Made by a program: the position numbers and the translations under genes
The notes under the pieces: generated by a model
Database searches by the model: none
What the model saw: only the letters and a program-made list of their open reading frames with translations
Told to the model about the DNA's origin: nothing
NCBI GenBank assembly: GCA_019417325.1
Contig: DXVO01000017.1
Span: forward strand, 1 to 64,000
DNA: 64,000 nucleotides
Direction: 5' to 3'
Origin: Parabacteroides sp.
GTDB taxonomy: Bacteria > Bacteroidota > Bacteroidia > Bacteroidales > Tannerellaceae
Shown here: piece after piece, positions 62,245 to 64,000 of the stretch
How positions within the stretch are numbered: the first letter of the stretch is position 1
Layout of the letters: the number at the start of each line of letters is the position of its first letter

Positions 62245-63636
62245 TTATATCTGCACTAATTCGATTCTCCTTATTTTTGGTTGTGCAATCGAGTAAATCA
62301 TATTGACAAGCAGTTCCATTTCCTTATTCCATGCTTCGCGTATTTCCGGATGCATCGCCTTGGTAAAATTGTCGATATGTCCCTGCAAGAAAATGTTTGC
62401 ATGCAGGTTGGCACGGATAGAGTCCATTGCCACATGATTATCGGCAAATAAAAGTCCTTTATTTTTTAAGATGGCAAATTCCGTCCAGGCATATTCGCGG
62501 AAACGTTTCTCTATTTCCCAACGTTCTTCGTTCAGGTGCATGATTTTTACTGCCTGCTGATATTGGGGGGTGTTTGTCAGCTCTGCCATATTGATGCCTT
62601 TTGCCAAGTCTTCTGCCGGGAAAGCGGCGATTTCTTCTCCGTCTATTTTCAGGGTATAATTACCTTTCAGGCCTTTAACCTGCAATACTTCCCGGTTAAT
62701 ATCCCGTATAAGCGGAACATATTGGGTTGCCATCGCCTGGCTTCTCTTTTTACCCCAGCCACGCGGCACTGTATCCATAGGATAAGGCAATGCTTTTGCG
62801 AGATAGTTGAATGAAAGGTTCCCGTTCTGTTTTTCCACATTACTGATATAGCAGTTGTTTTGTGTCTCCACCTTCTTGTCTGTAGCATTTACACAAATTT
62901 CGGCAACCGGTTTTCCGGCAAGTCCCTGTGATTTAAGGAAGAAATAAGCCATCAGCATATTTCCGTCGTTATCCGGGTGGATACGGTCGCCCTGCATTAA
63001 GGTGAACTCCGGATTCTTGGCTTGCTGCTCTGCATTAATCTGTAAGATGGGGTTGTGGAAATCTACGAAAGCCCAGTCGTTTTTCTTTGCCGCATCCACC
63101 TGCATGGCAATGATTTTCCGAATTGTCGCATTTTTGTTCGGGAACGGCTTGTTGTCTGCATTCTTCCAAGTTTCGTCGTAAGGCGAACCGCCAATCATAA
63201 CTACTTTTGCTTCCGGATGCCCTTTCATTATTTTTTGCATAGCCTGGAATGTCGTGTCCACTCTTTGCAACTGTTTTTCTACGAATTGGGCGGCGTCATC
63301 CCGGAAATATTCGTAATAACCGCTGTCGTTCATGCCGAAAGTCAAAGTCAGTACCGTAGGTTTTTTTGCATATGCATCTTCTTCGAGGCGGTTCAGCATA
63401 TCCCAGGAAGCATCGCCTCCGATACCGGCACTATACATTTGCATACGCTGGTCTGGAAAACGGGTCATATAATATAACCAGATATACGAATGATAATGTC
63501 CCCCTTCGGTAATACTGTTTCCTACGAAGACTACCCGGTCGCCGGCTTTAAATGGTTCCGGCGCTTTTTGGGCGGACAAAGATTGTACAGCCAGCAAAGC
63601 GGAGGCTATGAATGTTGTTATGTGTTTCATTTTCAT
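62245..63636 (-). CDS. SGNH/GDSL-family hydrolase
   Basis: Exported esterase-type protein of 463 residues with signal peptide (1 to about 22, ending LSAQ). SGNH blocks are visible: Ser in FVGNSITEGG, Gly in SAGIGGDASWD, Asn in TFGMNDSG, and Asp/His in GDRIHPDNDG. A long helical C-terminal region (about 300-463) is not part of the core and I do not recognise it. Likely a carbohydrate O-acetylesterase acting with the operon's mannosidases. Its ATG overlaps the stop codon of the preceding GH130 gene (TAATG), a sign of translational coupling. Confidence 0.88.
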   Translation of the reverse strand: MKMKHITTFIASALLAVQSLSAQKAPEPFKAGDRVVFVGNSITEGGHYHSYIWLYYMTRFPDQRMQMYSAGIGGDASWDMLNRLEEDAYAKKPTVLTLTFGMNDSGYYEYFRDDAAQFVEKQLQRVDTTFQAMQKIMKGHPEAKVVMIGGSPYDETWKNADNKPFPNKNATIRKIIAMQVDAAKKNDWAFVDFHNPILQINAEQQAKNPEFTLMQGDRIHPDNDGNMLMAYFFLKSQGLAGKPVAEICVNATDKKVETQNNCYISNVEKQNGNLSFNYLAKALPYPMDTVPRGWGKKRSQAMATQYVPLIRDINREVLQVKGLKGNYTLKIDGEEIAAFPAEDLAKGINMAELTNTPQYQQAVKIMHLNEERWEIEKRFREYAWTEFAILKNKGLLFADNHVAMDSIRANLHANIFLQGHIDNFTKAMHPEIREAWNKEMELLVNMIYSIAQPKIRRIELVQI

Positions 63637-64000
63637 TAAAATTCTAATTGTTTATCGGAAATTGCTACGGCTACGAACGAGTCTGCACAGCCATAATACA
63701 AATACCATTTGTTTTTGTAATACACCAGTCCTTCGATAAAGACCGTTCCTGCCGGATACTGGCCGCTCTTTTCAAAATCGTCCGTAGGTTGCAGGAACGG
63801 TTTGTCCAGGCGTGCAATTACTTTCGTCGGGTCTTTCAGGTCGAATAAAGCCTGACCTGCACAATAGGAGTTGGCAGGATAAGCCGTATCCCCTTCGGCG
63901 CCGTCTCTGTTTTTTCCGTTGTATAATAATAGAATCCCTTTCTGGGTAAGAATGGCAGGAGGACCGCATTCCGTCAGGTGGCTGTCAAATTTCCCGGGAC
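63636..64000 (-). CDS. GH130 mannoside phosphorylase/hydrolase, 3' part
   Basis: Partial gene; the 5' end lies beyond the right window edge. The visible C-terminal ~120 residues carry GH130 features: ECGPPAIL, GILLLYNGKN, YCAGQALFDLKDP, RLDKPFLQP, and the end WYLYYGCADSFVAVAI. GH130 enzymes phosphorolyse or hydrolyse beta-mannosides, in gut Bacteroides often Man-beta-1,4-GlcNAc from the N-glycan core. This fits the GH92/GH38-like operon it heads. Phosphorylase versus hydrolase cannot be decided without the N-terminal half. The stop codon overlaps the start of the SGNH gene by one base. Confidence 0.88.
   Translation of the reverse strand, partial: PGKFDSHLTECGPPAILTQKGILLLYNGKNRDGAEGDTAYPANSYCAGQALFDLKDPTKVIARLDKPFLQPTDDFEKSGQYPAGTVFIEGLVYYKNKWYLYYGCADSFVAVAISDKQLEF

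Overview
The window looks like a chromosomal piece of a gut Bacteroidales bacterium, most likely Parabacteroides or a close Bacteroides relative. That placement rests on gene content: four SusC/SusD pairs, ECF sigma/FecR (anti-sigma) regulators, many secreted glycoside hydrolases, weak ribosome binding sites and TAnnTTTG-type promoters. No rRNA marker is present, so genus and species are not fixed. No tRNA, rRNA, CRISPR array or intact mobile element was seen.

Layout. (1) 213-10346, plus strand: FecR, SusC, SusD, then a GH89 alpha-N-acetylglucosaminidase and a short GH31 enzyme. (2) 10475-21294: an ECF sigma gene on the minus strand, diverging from FecR, SusC, SusD, a GH123 beta-N-acetylgalactosaminidase and a GH20 beta-hexosaminidase. 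(3) 21295-22559: a gene-poor, AT-rich gap with the wreck of an IS4-like transposase and a pair of mirror-related palindromes. (4) 22560-31865: SusC (no STN domain), SusD, a GH16 endo-hydrolase and a GH2 enzyme. (5) 32046-45057: ECF sigma, an SMR efflux gene on the other strand, an (alpha/alpha)6-type glycosidase, FecR, SusC, SusD, a GH110 alpha-1,3-galactosidase and a sialate O-acetylesterase. (6) 45156-50774: two tandem membrane metallophosphoesterases, a SagB-like nitroreductase-fold protein and a solitary TonB-dependent receptor. (7) 50908-52953: a GH2 enzyme on the plus strand. (8) 53057-64000, minus strand: a tight operon of GH92, sialate O-acetylesterase, GH92, a GH38-like protein, an SGNH hydrolase and a GH130 that runs off the window.

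How it fits together. The enzyme families are those needed to strip host glycans: alpha-GlcNAc caps (GH89), alpha-Gal of blood group B type (GH110), beta-GalNAc and beta-HexNAc (GH123, GH20), internal beta-galactosyl links of O-glycans (GH16 with GH2), O-acetyl groups (two SASA proteins) and mannose from N-glycans (GH92, GH38-like, GH130). The window therefore reads as a host-glycan foraging island built from several separately regulated loci. Three of the four SusC proteins carry an STN domain and sit behind a FecR, so they fit trans-envelope sigma/anti-sigma control; the fourth lacks both.

The least explained signals are non-coding: two three-unit arrays of CATAGTTATG repeated with an exact 22-bp period at two distant convergent gene junctions; a pair of 23-bp elements at 21719 and 22377 that differ only in a reverse-complemented central triplet, upstream of susC; a 15-bp exact inverted repeat spanning the fecR start at 11203; and a family of TTATCCG-based intergenic hairpins.
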